From: Haloprofundus salinisoli
GTDB taxonomy: Archaea > Halobacteriota > Halobacteria > Halobacteriales > Haloferacaceae
DNA length: 64,000 nucleotides
Direction: 5' to 3'
Assembly (NCBI RefSeq): GCF_020097815.1
Contig: NZ_CP083663.1
Location: forward strand, 1,922,001 to 1,986,000
The notes under the pieces are model-generated. The model was not told where the DNA came from and made no database searches. It saw nothing but the letters and a program-made list of their open reading frames with translations. How positions within the stretch are numbered: position 1 is the first letter of the stretch; the number at the start of each line of letters is the position of its first letter. A program made the translations under genes and the position numbers. Shown in pieces: positions 8,732 to 18,160 of the stretch.

Positions 8732-9991
<1,260 letters not shown>

Positions 9992-10416
9992 GAACAACAG
10001 TGAGTTTCCGAGGCAGCGTAAAAGGCCTGCCGTTCTGTAGTTCCGACGGCAATATTTGGACGAACCACTGGCGAGACAGCGACCCCGAAACTCGTCGTCG
10101 CCGGGCCGAACCTCGTCCGCGCCCACGGCGTGCGGTGACGGTCGAAACGGAGTGTCCGTCCGCATGGCATGTCAAGTCTGATATTTCGCGTGAACGGTAC
10201 TGCAGCGCAGATACTCCGAGATTCCGGACGGCCGGAACACGGCGAGCTAAGCGCTGAATAACTATTCTACCGCTTTCGGTAGCTCACTCGCCCGGAACAC
10301 TCAGTTCGGCTCGGGCGATGTGACAGCACCGGGGTTCGGATAGCCACCACTGTGGTGTTATTTTCTTCTCTTAGTCGACGAATTCAAGTCTCTCGGGGCT
10401 CTTCCGTAACGTGGCT
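9992..10416. other. 425-base divergent intergenic region with promoters and two palindromes
   Basis: No gene is supported. On the minus strand CTTTTAC (10018-10024) is the likely TATA box of icd. A CTACCG-CTTT-CGGTAG hairpin lies at 10267-10282. A perfect 13-bp palindrome with a central T, CACCAC-T-GTGGTG, lies at 10345-10357, directly followed by the AT-rich TATTTTCTTCTCTT stretch that may be the plus-strand core promoter of the gene at 10417. An 85-codon open frame here has unusual composition and is rejected. Confidence 0.55.
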
Positions 10417-11220
10417 ATGTCCACGATAGACACCGATGCACGTACCGACTCAGAACACACGACGAACGCCGCGTTCGTACCGTTCGTCCCGTTATTCATC
10501 GCCCTGCAGCTCGGTATCCCGGAGTTCCTCCAGGATACCGTCTCGTCGATCGTCGCGTTCGTCCCGCGGTTGATCGGCGCGTTGGCCATCCTCCTCATCG
10601 GGTGGGTCGTCGGACGCGTCGTCGCGCGTGTCGTCCGCGAGGTCGTCGATAGGGCCGAGATCGATCGGATGGCGCTCAGAACGCCCGTCGGAGGGGCGTT
10701 GGGTGGAACCGAACAGGCGGTCTCCGGTACGCTCGGGAAACTCGCAGCGTACTACGTCTACCTGCTCGCCGTCCTCGCCGCGGCGAACGCGCTCGCCATC
10801 ACGCTGCTCTCGCAGTGGATATCGACCGCCGTCTCGTACCTGCCGGCGTTCCTCGCGGGACTGCTCGTCATCGTCCTCGGCTTCATCGTCGCGGACTTCA
10901 TCGCCCGCGTCGTCCAGCAGAGTTCGACGGCGACCGAGACGCGCTACAGCGGGGTCCTGGCCGACGGCGTCCGGCTGTTCCTCTACTTCAGCGTGCTCGT
11001 CATCGGCCTCGACACGATGGGATTCAGCGTCCGCGTCCTCTACATCGTCGCGCAGGCCGTCGCCTACGGGCTGGGCGCGGCCATCGCCATCGGCGTCGGC
11101 CTCGCGCTCGGGTTCGGCGCTCGCGGGTGGGTCGCCGACAACATCGACAACTGGGCCGGACGCGCCAGTCGCGGCTCGCCGGAGTTCAGCGACAGTACGG
11201 TGAGTTCCGACGACGACTGA
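10417..11220 (+). CDS. membrane protein with conserved TM-helix repeats (CmpX/MscS-associated type)
   Basis: 267 residues. After a polar N terminus there are about five hydrophobic segments, with the PRLIGALAILLIGWVVGRVVARVVREVVDR element (about residues 50-80) and a second LPAFLAGLLVIVLGFIVADFIARVV copy. These are the 'conserved TM helix' repeat that is often linked to mechanosensitive channels. The MscS beta domain itself is absent, so channel activity is uncertain. The C terminus has a glycine-rich helix (VGLALGFGARGWVADNID). ATG 10417 is used; a GTG lies two codons earlier. Confidence 0.78.
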   Translation: MSTIDTDARTDSEHTTNAAFVPFVPLFIALQLGIPEFLQDTVSSIVAFVPRLIGALAILLIGWVVGRVVARVVREVVDRAEIDRMALRTPVGGALGGTEQAVSGTLGKLAAYYVYLLAVLAAANALAITLLSQWISTAVSYLPAFLAGLLVIVLGFIVADFIARVVQQSSTATETRYSGVLADGVRLFLYFSVLVIGLDTMGFSVRVLYIVAQAVAYGLGAAIAIGVGLALGFGARGWVADNIDNWAGRASRGSPEFSDSTVSSDDD

Positions 11221-11326
11221 ACGACCAACCGCTGTTTGCTGTTTTTTGCGTCACGCGCCGAGTCGGTCGACCGTCTCGCTGGCCGGATTGGGCGTCCTTT
11301 TTGTCACCCGGTACGCATCCGCCGCC

Positions 11327-12175
11327 ATGCACGTCATCGTACACGGCGGCGCGGGCGGGAGTCCGGACGAACCCGAACCCCGACAGGCGACGCTCGGCGA
11401 AGCGGCCGAAACTGGCGCAGCGCAGTCGACGCCGTTAGACGCCGTCGAGGAGGCGGTGAAGGTTCTCGAATCGAACGAGCGGTTCAACGCGGGTGTCGGC
11501 GGCGCGGTCCAGTCCGACGGCGTCGTCCGGACCGACGCGGGCGTGATGACGAGCGACCGCGAGACGGGGGCCGCGGCGAGCATGCCGGGCGTCGAACACG
11601 CCGTCTCGGTCGCGCGGGTGGTCATGGAGGAGACGCCGCACGTGCTCGTCGCCGGCGACCACGCCGTCGACCTCGCCGCCGACTACGGCGTCGAGACGGG
11701 CGTCGACCTGTTCACCGAGAAGAGTCGCGAGCGCTGGGCCGACAGCGACGCGCCGGAGGGGAGTCCCACGGAACATCTACAGTGGCTCCGCGAGCGGTTC
11801 GGCGGTCACGACACCGTGGGAGCCGTCGCCGGCGACGGCGAGACGTTCGCCGCCGCGACGTCGACGGGGGGACGCTGGTTCGCGCTCGCCGGCCGTGTCG
11901 GCGACGTTCCGCAGATCGGCTCCGGGTTCTACTGCGCGCCCGCCGGCGGCGCGAGCGCGACCGGCGCGGGCGAAGACATCGCCAAAGCGACGCTCTCGCG
12001 GCGGGCGGTGCGTCACCTCGAAGAGGGGTTGGACGCGCAGGCGGCCGCCGACCGCGCGATGGCGGAGTTCGGTGAACTCACCGGTTCCGACGCGGGCATC
12101 ATCGTCCTCGACGGCGACGGGGCCGGAAGCGCGTTCAACACCGACGGGATGCAGACGAGCGCCGCGACGCGATAG
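11327..12175 (+). CDS. isoaspartyl peptidase/L-asparaginase (Ntn hydrolase)
   Basis: 282-residue member of the plant-type asparaginase/Taspase family, which is made as one chain and cleaves itself. The N terminus (MHVIVHGGAG) carries the family GGAG motif. NERFNAGVGGA follows, and the self-cleavage site is HDTVGAV, with Thr163 becoming the nucleophile of the beta subunit. The loop GDVPQIGSGFYC is the usual substrate-binding GDTP/G-S-G-Y region. Likely roles are isoaspartyl-dipeptide repair or turnover and Asn hydrolysis. The start at 11327 is preferred to an ATG-like reading 27 codons earlier because the family begins with this beta strand. Confidence 0.92.
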   Translation: MHVIVHGGAGGSPDEPEPRQATLGEAAETGAAQSTPLDAVEEAVKVLESNERFNAGVGGAVQSDGVVRTDAGVMTSDRETGAAASMPGVEHAVSVARVVMEETPHVLVAGDHAVDLAADYGVETGVDLFTEKSRERWADSDAPEGSPTEHLQWLRERFGGHDTVGAVAGDGETFAAATSTGGRWFALAGRVGDVPQIGSGFYCAPAGGASATGAGEDIAKATLSRRAVRHLEEGLDAQAAADRAMAEFGELTGSDAGIIVLDGDGAGSAFNTDGMQTSAATR

Positions 12176-12240
12176 GGTAGTTTCGGAGACTGTATGCGGA
12201 CGCGTCGCTGTCGGTTCGAGTCGACGTCAAAAAGGGAATC

Positions 12241-12257
12241 CCGTCTCGAAGAGACGG
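12241..12257. terminator. 7-bp hairpin between convergent genes
   Basis: CCGTCTC-GAA-GAGACGG forms a perfect 7-bp stem with a three-base loop in the 93-base gap between the convergent asparaginase and exoprotein genes. An A5 run just before it (T run on the minus strand) fits termination of the minus-strand gene at 12269. The effect on transcription is inference. Confidence 0.45.
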
Positions 12258-12268
12258 AAGGGCGTCAG

Positions 12269-13738
12269 TTAGTTGTCGCTGCTGTTTCCGCTGTTGTTCC
12301 CGTTGCCGTTACCGTTCCCGTTGCCAGCGTCACCGGAGTTACCGGGTGCGGTGTCGTTGGCGGAGACCGGAACGGTGTAGGTAGTCTTCGACGTGGTGAC
12401 GATGTGCTGCGGCGAGTTCGTCCGTTCGAGTGCGGTCTGACTCGGGCCGCGGACTTCGAGTTCTACCTGCTGGGTCTCGCCGGGTTCGAGCACGACCAGT
12501 TCGCTGGTCGGCGCACCGAGGCCGGCGCGGTAGGTGATCGTGTCTGCGGTCGTCTCGTCGGTCGGGTTGACAACCGTCACGGTGACGTTGTACGTCTCAC
12601 CGGGGGAGATCTCGGACGGTCCTTCGACACCGGTGACAGCGAGACTGTTCCAGTCGGAAGCGACGCGAACCGACGTGGTGCCGGTCGTCATCTCCTCGAC
12701 TTCGGCGGTGCCGACGTCGACCGCGTCGATGACGATCATGTCACCGGCACCGGAGCCGACCTGTCGAGCGTCGTCGGGCAGTCTATCGACTGCGCCCTGA
12801 ACCTGCTCGTCGGAGACGTCGGACTCGTTGAGCGTCGAACGGATGTTCTCGGTGGACTCGGAGAGCTGCTGGGATTCCTCTTCGGTCACCTCACCGTCTT
12901 CGACCGCCGCGCGAACATTGGCGAGTTCCGTCTTCAGCTGGACGTACTGCTCGTCAGTGAACTGCTCGCGGTTGGCGTCGATAGCCATCTCGGCCTGGTC
13001 GAGCGCCTGAAGCGTCTGGTTCGTGTTCTCATTGAGCGAAACGTTCTGGGTACCCTCCGTGTCGTCGAACGCCGACGGCATCGGCGTCGACTGCTGGAGC
13101 GTCTGGATGGTCAGCGAGTCGACTTCCATCTCGTCGACGTTGACCTCGCGCACGAGGACCATCGTTCCGTTGGAGTCGCCCGTCTGACTCGATTCGCCGG
13201 CCATCGAGTCGCTCTCGTTGGAGTCACCCATCGAATCGCTCTCGTTGGACGTCGAGTCGTTCGACATCGAGTCGCCGGAGAGCAGACCCGTCTGGTCCTC
13301 CTCGACGTTCACTTCGTCGACGGAGAGCGTGTTGACGCGGAGCTCTCCGATGACGACCTGGCTGACGTTCTCGTTAGAGTCGAGGTAGCCACGCGCCTGG
13401 GCCTCGTTCACGTCGTCGTCCTGGACTTCGATGTCCTCCATGGAGACGCCGCTGGCCTCGATACTATCGAACGAGACGTCCTCGAAGACGCCCTGGTCGA
13501 CGGTACCTTGGTCGCCGATCTGCACCTCTTGGACAACCAACCGCTCGACCGTGACGTTCTCGACGGTTCCGCCCTCTACTTGTAGCTCACTCACCGATAC
13601 GTCGGTGAACGTTACGTTCTCGTTTGCCGTCGTCGCCGAACCACCCATCGCGGGCTGAACGCCTGCCGTTACGAGCAGAAGCGCAGTCACTAACGCGACG
13701 GCCGTCCGTATGGTTGTGGAACTCACGCTTTCAATCAC
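12269..13738 (-). CDS. secreted Asn-rich repeat protein, unknown function
   Basis: 489 residues with a Sec-type signal peptide (hydrophobic AVALVTALLLVTAG near residues 13-26, cleavage near GGS). Four parts follow: short VxVxEL/VxxVxVERL-type beta repeats (about 40-210) broken by a Ser-Asn-Asp stretch; a helical part with NQTLQALDQAEMAI (about 220-320); an immunoglobulin-like or CARDB-like beta domain (about 350-455) with the marks NVTVTVVNPTDE and LEPGETQQVELEV; and a Gly-Asn tail. About 14 N-x-S/T sequons suggest heavy N-glycosylation. There is no transmembrane or PGF anchor, so it is probably released or loosely surface-bound. No enzymatic motif is seen. Confidence 0.75.
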   Translation of the reverse strand: MIESVSSTTIRTAVALVTALLLVTAGVQPAMGGSATTANENVTFTDVSVSELQVEGGTVENVTVERLVVQEVQIGDQGTVDQGVFEDVSFDSIEASGVSMEDIEVQDDDVNEAQARGYLDSNENVSQVVIGELRVNTLSVDEVNVEEDQTGLLSGDSMSNDSTSNESDSMGDSNESDSMAGESSQTGDSNGTMVLVREVNVDEMEVDSLTIQTLQQSTPMPSAFDDTEGTQNVSLNENTNQTLQALDQAEMAIDANREQFTDEQYVQLKTELANVRAAVEDGEVTEEESQQLSESTENIRSTLNESDVSDEQVQGAVDRLPDDARQVGSGAGDMIVIDAVDVGTAEVEEMTTGTTSVRVASDWNSLAVTGVEGPSEISPGETYNVTVTVVNPTDETTADTITYRAGLGAPTSELVVLEPGETQQVELEVRGPSQTALERTNSPQHIVTTSKTTYTVPVSANDTAPGNSGDAGNGNGNGNGNNSGNSSDN

Positions 13739-14156
13739 CGCAGATTCGATAATAAACCGGAACGGCTGTTTTCATCCCACATGCGGAGCTTATCTCTACC
13801 ATCTGTCACTGCGCCGTCTCGGGGTTTTCTGCGAAAAGCTCTAATTACTGAACGTTAGTTGACTGATTCGGCCGCTCGAATGCGGTTCGTGCTCGGTCTC
13901 CGTTCGTCTCTCGAATCGGGGGCGTTCGGCGGTCGGCCGCTCCGGTCGTCCGGCGACTCGCTTCCCGATGACACCCGTCGACGGCCGACGAACGGGTCTG
14001 GGGCTCACCGCGAGGAGAGACGTCTTCGAGAGCAACGGGCACGTTGTTCGCGGGGACCACGAGTTCGACTCTTCGACGCTCGCGGAGCGCCGACCCAATC
14101 GATATCGCGTTGCCGTCCCGCAACCTCTTTGCGTCGGTCGGTCAAAGCCTGCGGGT
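13739..14156. other. 418-base intergenic region
   Basis: This separates the start of the minus-strand exoprotein from the map gene. The first 120 bases are AT-rich (GATAATAAACC near 13747 and a TTATCTCT stretch near 13789) and probably carry the exoprotein promoter. A minus-strand frame of 92 codons (13845-14123) has arginine-rich composition and no recognisable motif, so I do not call it. No hairpin of note was seen. Confidence 0.45.
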
Positions 14157-15047
14157 ATGAGCATCGGACATCTCGACGACGAGACGGTCGAAAAGTACCG
14201 CGAGGCGGGCGACATCCTCCGAACCGTACTGGACGAGTCCGCGGAGCTGATCGAACCCGGCGTCACGCACCTCGAAGTCGCCGAGTACGCCGAGTCGCGC
14301 ATCGCCGAACACGACGCTGGCTGCGCATTCCCCGTCAACATCAGCGTCAACGAGGAGGCGTCGCACGCGACGCCCGCCCGCGACGACGACACCGAGTTCG
14401 GCGAGGATATGGTCTGTCTGGACGTCGGCGTCCACGTCGACGGCTACATCGCCGACGCCGCCGTCACCGTCGACCTCACGGGCAACGACGAACTCGTCGA
14501 AGCGTCCGAGGAGGCGCTCGCCGCCGCACTCGACGCCATCGAACCCGGGGCGGAGACGGGCGCTGTCGGCGCGGAGATAGAGGACGTCATCCGCGGCTAC
14601 GGCTACACGCCGATTCTCAACCTCTCGGGACACGGCGTCCAGCAGTGGGACGCCCACACGGGGCCGAACATCCCGAATCGCGGGGCGGAACGCGGCGTCG
14701 AACTGCAGGTCGGCGACGTGGTCGCCGTCGAACCGTTCGCCACCGACGGTAGCGGGAAGGTGACCGAGGGCGCGAAAGAGGAGATCTACAGCCTCGAAAA
14801 CGACCGGTCGGTCCGCAACCGACAGGCTCGGCAGGTGCTCGACCGCGTCAAAGAGCACTACCGGACACTCCCCTTCGCGGCCCGATGGCTCGACGTGCCC
14901 CGCGCGGAGATGGCGATTCGCCGCCTCGAACAGAACCACATCCTCCACGGCTATCCGGTGCTGAAGGAAGACGACGGCTGTCTCGTCAGTCAGGCCGAAC
15001 ACACGGTCATCGTCACCGAAGACGGCTGCGAGATCACGACGAACTGA
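14157..15047 (+). CDS. map: methionine aminopeptidase, type II
   Basis: 296 residues. Removes the initiator Met from nascent proteins. The metal ligands of the pita-bread fold are visible: the first Asp in VCLDVGVHVDGYIADAAVTVDL (about residues 85-106), the His in NLSGHGVQQWDAH (about 160), the Glu in VVAVEPFATDG (about 195), and a late Glu in VSQAEHTVIV. The type II insert is the helical section after the YSLEND segment. The N terminus MSIGHLDDETVEKYREAG starts at 14157; upstream codons lie in the intergenic region. The gene is monocistronic. Confidence 0.95.
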   Translation: MSIGHLDDETVEKYREAGDILRTVLDESAELIEPGVTHLEVAEYAESRIAEHDAGCAFPVNISVNEEASHATPARDDDTEFGEDMVCLDVGVHVDGYIADAAVTVDLTGNDELVEASEEALAAALDAIEPGAETGAVGAEIEDVIRGYGYTPILNLSGHGVQQWDAHTGPNIPNRGAERGVELQVGDVVAVEPFATDGSGKVTEGAKEEIYSLENDRSVRNRQARQVLDRVKEHYRTLPFAARWLDVPRAEMAIRRLEQNHILHGYPVLKEDDGCLVSQAEHTVIVTEDGCEITTN

Positions 15048-15132
15048 GCCGTCGCTGCCGGAAATCGCGCATTACTCGCGGGTTCAACCGAGAAAAGAGT
15101 CGTCTGCGGCCGCTTGCACCGTGCGACCGCCG

Positions 15133-15306
15133 CTACGCTTCGACGGCGGCCAGCAGCTCGTCGTAGTCGGGTTCGTTCTCGGGATTTCCGGCTTCCCACG
15201 CGTAGGTCACTCTACACGGCGTCAGCCTCGCCGCGAGCGCGACACCGTTATCGACGACCGCCTGCCGGGCCGGACGTCTCCGCGGTGCGTTCGAATATCG
15301 AGTCAC
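15133..15306 (-). CDS. possible small or decayed protein, 57 residues
   Basis: A minus-strand frame with a GTG at 15304-15306 encodes 57 residues ending in VTYAWEAGNPENEPDYDELL and a short Ala-Val tail. That final part has the acidic composition of true haloarchaeal proteins, whereas the first half (Arg-rich) does not. The frame is open further upstream without a better start, which may mean a truncated or frameshifted gene. I do not recognise the family. It lies 63 bases downstream of the DUF7835 gene on the same strand. Confidence 0.3.
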   Translation of the reverse strand: MTRYSNAPRRRPARQAVVDNGVALAARLTPCRVTYAWEAGNPENEPDYDELLAAVEA

Positions 15307-15369
15307 CGCTTCGCCGACCTCCGTTCGAGCACGTTGCAGATGTGAGAAGGATTCGGGGAACCGCCGTGG

Positions 15370-15567
15370 TCACGCGTTGTTCATCCGCTGTGTCGTCTCC
15401 GCGCCGCAGATGCCGCAGACCGAGATACGGTACGGCTCGCGCGAGAACTCCGCGTTCTCGGGTTTCTTGCTCTCGGTCCGAATTTCGACACGGACGTCGT
15501 GTGTCGTTTCCCTCCCGCAGTGGCCACACGCCTCTGTCACCCCATCGGGTCTGGGTTTCGTCGCCAT
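15370..15567 (-). CDS. small zinc beta-ribbon protein (DUF7835-like)
   Basis: 65 residues starting MATKPRPDGV. Two CxxC knuckles, ACGHCGRET near residues 11-19 and SVCGICGAET near 49-58, frame a beta-strand region (THDVRVEIRTE). This is the layout of haloarchaeal single-domain zinc ribbons of the DUF7835 kind. A nucleic-acid or protein-binding role is assumed only from the fold. The upstream extension to 15636 has no ribbon character and is not used. Confidence 0.75.
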   Translation of the reverse strand: MATKPRPDGVTEACGHCGRETTHDVRVEIRTESKKPENAEFSREPYRISVCGICGAETTQRMNNA

Positions 15568-15863
15568 TTCAGGCAACAGTATGAGCGATTTGCGAATAAA
15601 GACACACCTCCGTTCCGCAGCATTTCGACCGTTCATCGGGAGACGGCGGCGACTTTAACCGCCCGTAACGGGGGGACCGTTCAAACCGTTCAGACCGATA
15701 AGCAACGAAGTAAAACACTTTCGGCCGGTAGGTCGACGCGTACGGAAAACGCAATCCAGGTGTCGAGGCCGTGACCACGCACGTCCGTGCCGTCACCGCG
15801 TCGAGGCGGTCGTCGACAGTCGCAGTGAGATACGCCTAAGCGACTGGCGACTCTGACTGTGCC
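15568..15863. other. 296-base intergenic region
   Basis: This region lies between the divergent DUF7835 and HIT genes. CCTAAG at 15835-15840 lies about 27 bases before the HIT start and is its likely TATA element. Near 15585-15600 a GCGAATAAAGAC stretch could serve the minus-strand gene. No other gene is seen. Confidence 0.45.
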
Positions 15864-16400
15864 ATGGACCGACTGTTCGCGCCGTGGCGCATCGAGTGGG
15901 TCGAACGCGAGAGTGGCGGCGATGGCTGCCCGTTCTGCACGCTCCCGGCCGACGACGCAGACAGAGAGAACCGTATCGTCGCCCGGAGCGACCGCTGCTT
16001 CGTCCTCCTGAACAACTACCCGTACAACCCGGGTCACGTGATGGTCATCCCCTACCGTCACACCGGGGAGTACACCGACCTCACTGACGCGGACCTGTTC
16101 GACCACGCGCGACTCAAACAGCGGACGTTCGAGGCGTTGCGCACTGCGCTCGGCCCGGACGCCTTCAACGCCGGCCTCAACCTCGGCGGCCCCGCCGGCG
16201 GCTCCATCGAGGACCACGTCCACACCCACGTCGTTCCCCGGTGGTCCGGCGACACGAACTTCATGCCCGTCATCGGCGACACCAAGGTGCTCGTCGAGGC
16301 CCTCGAAGACACCTACGACCGCCTCCACGACGCTTTTGCCGGGCAAGAGGGGGCGACCGTCGAGGGTGACGACGCCGCGGTTCGGATTCGGTTCGACTGA
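15864..16400 (+). CDS. HIT family hydrolase
   Basis: 178 residues of the histidine-triad superfamily. The triad HVHTHVVPRW (about residues 115-124) carries the active-site His. An N-terminal CPFC pair near residues 25-28, typical of Hit-like AP4A hydrolase or phosphorylase relatives, may bind zinc with later residues. YPYNPGHVMVIPYRH is the conserved strand before the helix. Such proteins act on dinucleoside polyphosphates or nucleotidyl conjugates; the exact substrate is unknown. The gene is separated by 108 bases from the following transporter. Confidence 0.92.
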   Translation: MDRLFAPWRIEWVERESGGDGCPFCTLPADDADRENRIVARSDRCFVLLNNYPYNPGHVMVIPYRHTGEYTDLTDADLFDHARLKQRTFEALRTALGPDAFNAGLNLGGPAGGSIEDHVHTHVVPRWSGDTNFMPVIGDTKVLVEALEDTYDRLHDAFAGQEGATVEGDDAAVRIRFD

Positions 16401-16508
16401 GTTCTTCTCGGGCTCCCGGCACCCGTCGACACACCCGATGCCGAGTGAATCAGCGGCACAGACCGTCACTCCAAAGCACCTTTCAGCGGCGGTGGCGTAC
16501 CTCGACCG

Positions 16509-17441
16509 ATGGACCGGCAGGCGGTCGTCAGGCGCGTCGGCATGGTCGTCCTCGCGGCGAACCTCGCGCTCGCCACGGCGAAAGCGGCGGTGTGGTACAC
16601 CACCGGGAGCCTCGCCGTCGGGTCCGAGGCGGTCAACAGCCTCTCCGACGCCGTCTACAGTTTCGTCGTCCTCGCGGGCCTCTACATCACGACGCAACCG
16701 CCGGATCTCGACCACCCGCACGGCCACGAGCGAATCGAGCCCTTCGTCTCGTTGTTCGTCGCCGTCGGCATCTTCGCGGCCGGTGCGGCGGTGTTGTGGC
16801 AAGCCGTCCGGTCCGTGCTCACCGGCAGTTACGGCGAGACGGTCGGTCTCGCTGCCGTCGGCGTGCTCGCCGCCAGCGCCGTCGCGAAGTACGCGCTCTA
16901 CCGATACTGCCGCCGAGTCGGCGAGCGAGAGAACTCGCCCGCGCTCGTCGCCGCCGCCCTCGACAACCGAAACGACATTCTCACCGCCGGTGCGGCGCTC
17001 GTAGGCGTGCTCGGTACTCGACTCGGCGCACCGATCCTCGACCCCGTCGCCGCCGCCGTCGTCTCCCTCGGCATCGGCTACACCGGGTACGAAATCGTCC
17101 GCGACAACGTGAACTACCTCGTCGGCCGCGCGCCGCCGGAAGACCTCCGAAGCGAGATTATCCGCCGCGCGCTCTCGCATCCGGACGTCCGCGGCGCTCA
17201 CGACGTAGTTGCACACTACGTCGGCCCCGAGATCGACGTGAGCCTCCATATCGAAGTCGAAGGCGACATGACCGTCCGAGAGGCCCACGACATCGAGACG
17301 GACATCGTCGTGTCGATACGGGAGATCTCGGAAGTCGACGACGTGTTCGTCCACGTCGACCCGAAGGAACTCGGCGAGTGGAAAGACGACGACGAGACCG
17401 ACCGACTGGCCGGAGAGGCCGGCGTCGACGGACGGCGCTGA
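16509..17441 (+). CDS. cation diffusion facilitator family transporter
   Basis: 310 residues. Six hydrophobic segments in the first 200 residues and a cytoplasmic ferredoxin-like C-terminal domain make this a CDF (ZnT/FieF-like) exporter that uses the proton gradient. Family marks are SEAVNSLSDAVYS in helix 2, the DHPHGHERIEP loop and LDNRNDILTAGAAL in helix 5. The first metal-site position is Asn rather than Asp in the helix 2 pair, so metal choice (Zn, Mn, Fe or Co) cannot be stated. The C-terminal part (HPDVRGAHDVVAHYVG) is the regulatory metal-binding domain. Confidence 0.9.
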   Translation: MDRQAVVRRVGMVVLAANLALATAKAAVWYTTGSLAVGSEAVNSLSDAVYSFVVLAGLYITTQPPDLDHPHGHERIEPFVSLFVAVGIFAAGAAVLWQAVRSVLTGSYGETVGLAAVGVLAASAVAKYALYRYCRRVGERENSPALVAAALDNRNDILTAGAALVGVLGTRLGAPILDPVAAAVVSLGIGYTGYEIVRDNVNYLVGRAPPEDLRSEIIRRALSHPDVRGAHDVVAHYVGPEIDVSLHIEVEGDMTVREAHDIETDIVVSIREISEVDDVFVHVDPKELGEWKDDDETDRLAGEAGVDGRR

Positions 17442-17513
17442 ACGGCGCACGACACCCGCGTGAAGCGTGCGCCGAACTCGGCACCGACTCCGGCGGCGAC
17501 GCAAACTCGACGA

Positions 17514-18104
17514 TTACAGCACGCCGGTCACGAGGAGACGAAGCCACCCGAGCATCGGGACGCCGACGTCTGCTTTCGCGCGAATCCGGCCGGGTCGAAC
17601 CGGTTCGGCGTAGCCGGTCGCTTGGTCGTAGTACTGGTTGCCGTCGCCCTTCGTGACGAACCCGGCGTGCGGGGCCGGGCAGTTCGCCAGTTCCTCACAG
17701 CTATCCGCCTCGGCCGGAATCGCCGCGGGGTCGGCGCGGTCGTACCAGTTCTCGCCGGCTTCGACCCACAGATGCGCCCGGTGCAGCGTCGGCGCGCCGT
17801 ACCGGTCGGGTTCCTCGAAGACGACCACGTCACCGGGTCGGCCGAAGCGCTCGTGGGCGGTCGATTCCGCCTCCTCGACGGTCGTGATGCCGTCCCCGTC
17901 GATGCCGTCGCCGCCGAAGCGACCCACGTCGGTGACGAAGACGAGGTCACCTCTGTCGAGGTTCGGCTGCATGCTCGCACTCTCGACGGCGACGACCGGC
18001 GGCCAGACGCCGGCGACGGCGAAGAGCACCGCGCTGACGACGAAAATCGCGGCGAGAATGCCGAAGAACTCCCGCACGACGGACCCGCCTTCCGTTCCTG
18101 ACAC
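17514..18104 (-). CDS. archaeal signal peptidase I (S26B), copy 1
   Basis: 196 residues. An N-terminal membrane anchor (residues 12-32) is followed by VAVESASMQPNLDRGD, in which the Ser of SMxP is the catalytic nucleophile. The His block LHRAHLW (about residue 110) and the Asp block TKGDGNQYYD (about 155) complete the archaeal Ser-His-Asp arrangement. A loop with CEELANC may form a disulfide outside the membrane. It would cut Sec-type leader peptides. It lies 56 bases behind a related gene on the same strand (18161-18754), and the two share the ENWYxRA and WLRLL/WLRLV ends. Confidence 0.88.
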   Translation of the reverse strand: MSGTEGGSVVREFFGILAAIFVVSAVLFAVAGVWPPVVAVESASMQPNLDRGDLVFVTDVGRFGGDGIDGDGITTVEEAESTAHERFGRPGDVVVFEEPDRYGAPTLHRAHLWVEAGENWYDRADPAAIPAEADSCEELANCPAPHAGFVTKGDGNQYYDQATGYAEPVRPGRIRAKADVGVPMLGWLRLLVTGVL

Positions 18105-18160
18105 GCCGTCACGTACGCGGAGTGGCTAAGAGTAGATTGTGGTGGCCTCGCTCGGAGTTC

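Noticed and set aside
10000-10257. 85-codon plus-strand frame upstream of icd
   Set aside because: Contains the icd promoter on the opposite strand; Arg- and Pro-rich composition without motifs.
13845-14123. 92-codon minus-strand frame in the intergenic region before map
   Set aside because: Arg- and Thr-rich, no motif, no promoter, not clearly protein-like; left as unannotated intergenic sequence.
15690-17504. 604-codon minus-strand open frame opposite the HIT and CDF genes
   Set aside because: It is an antisense shadow of two clear plus-strand genes; its composition is Arg-, Val- and His-rich and it has no recognisable domain.
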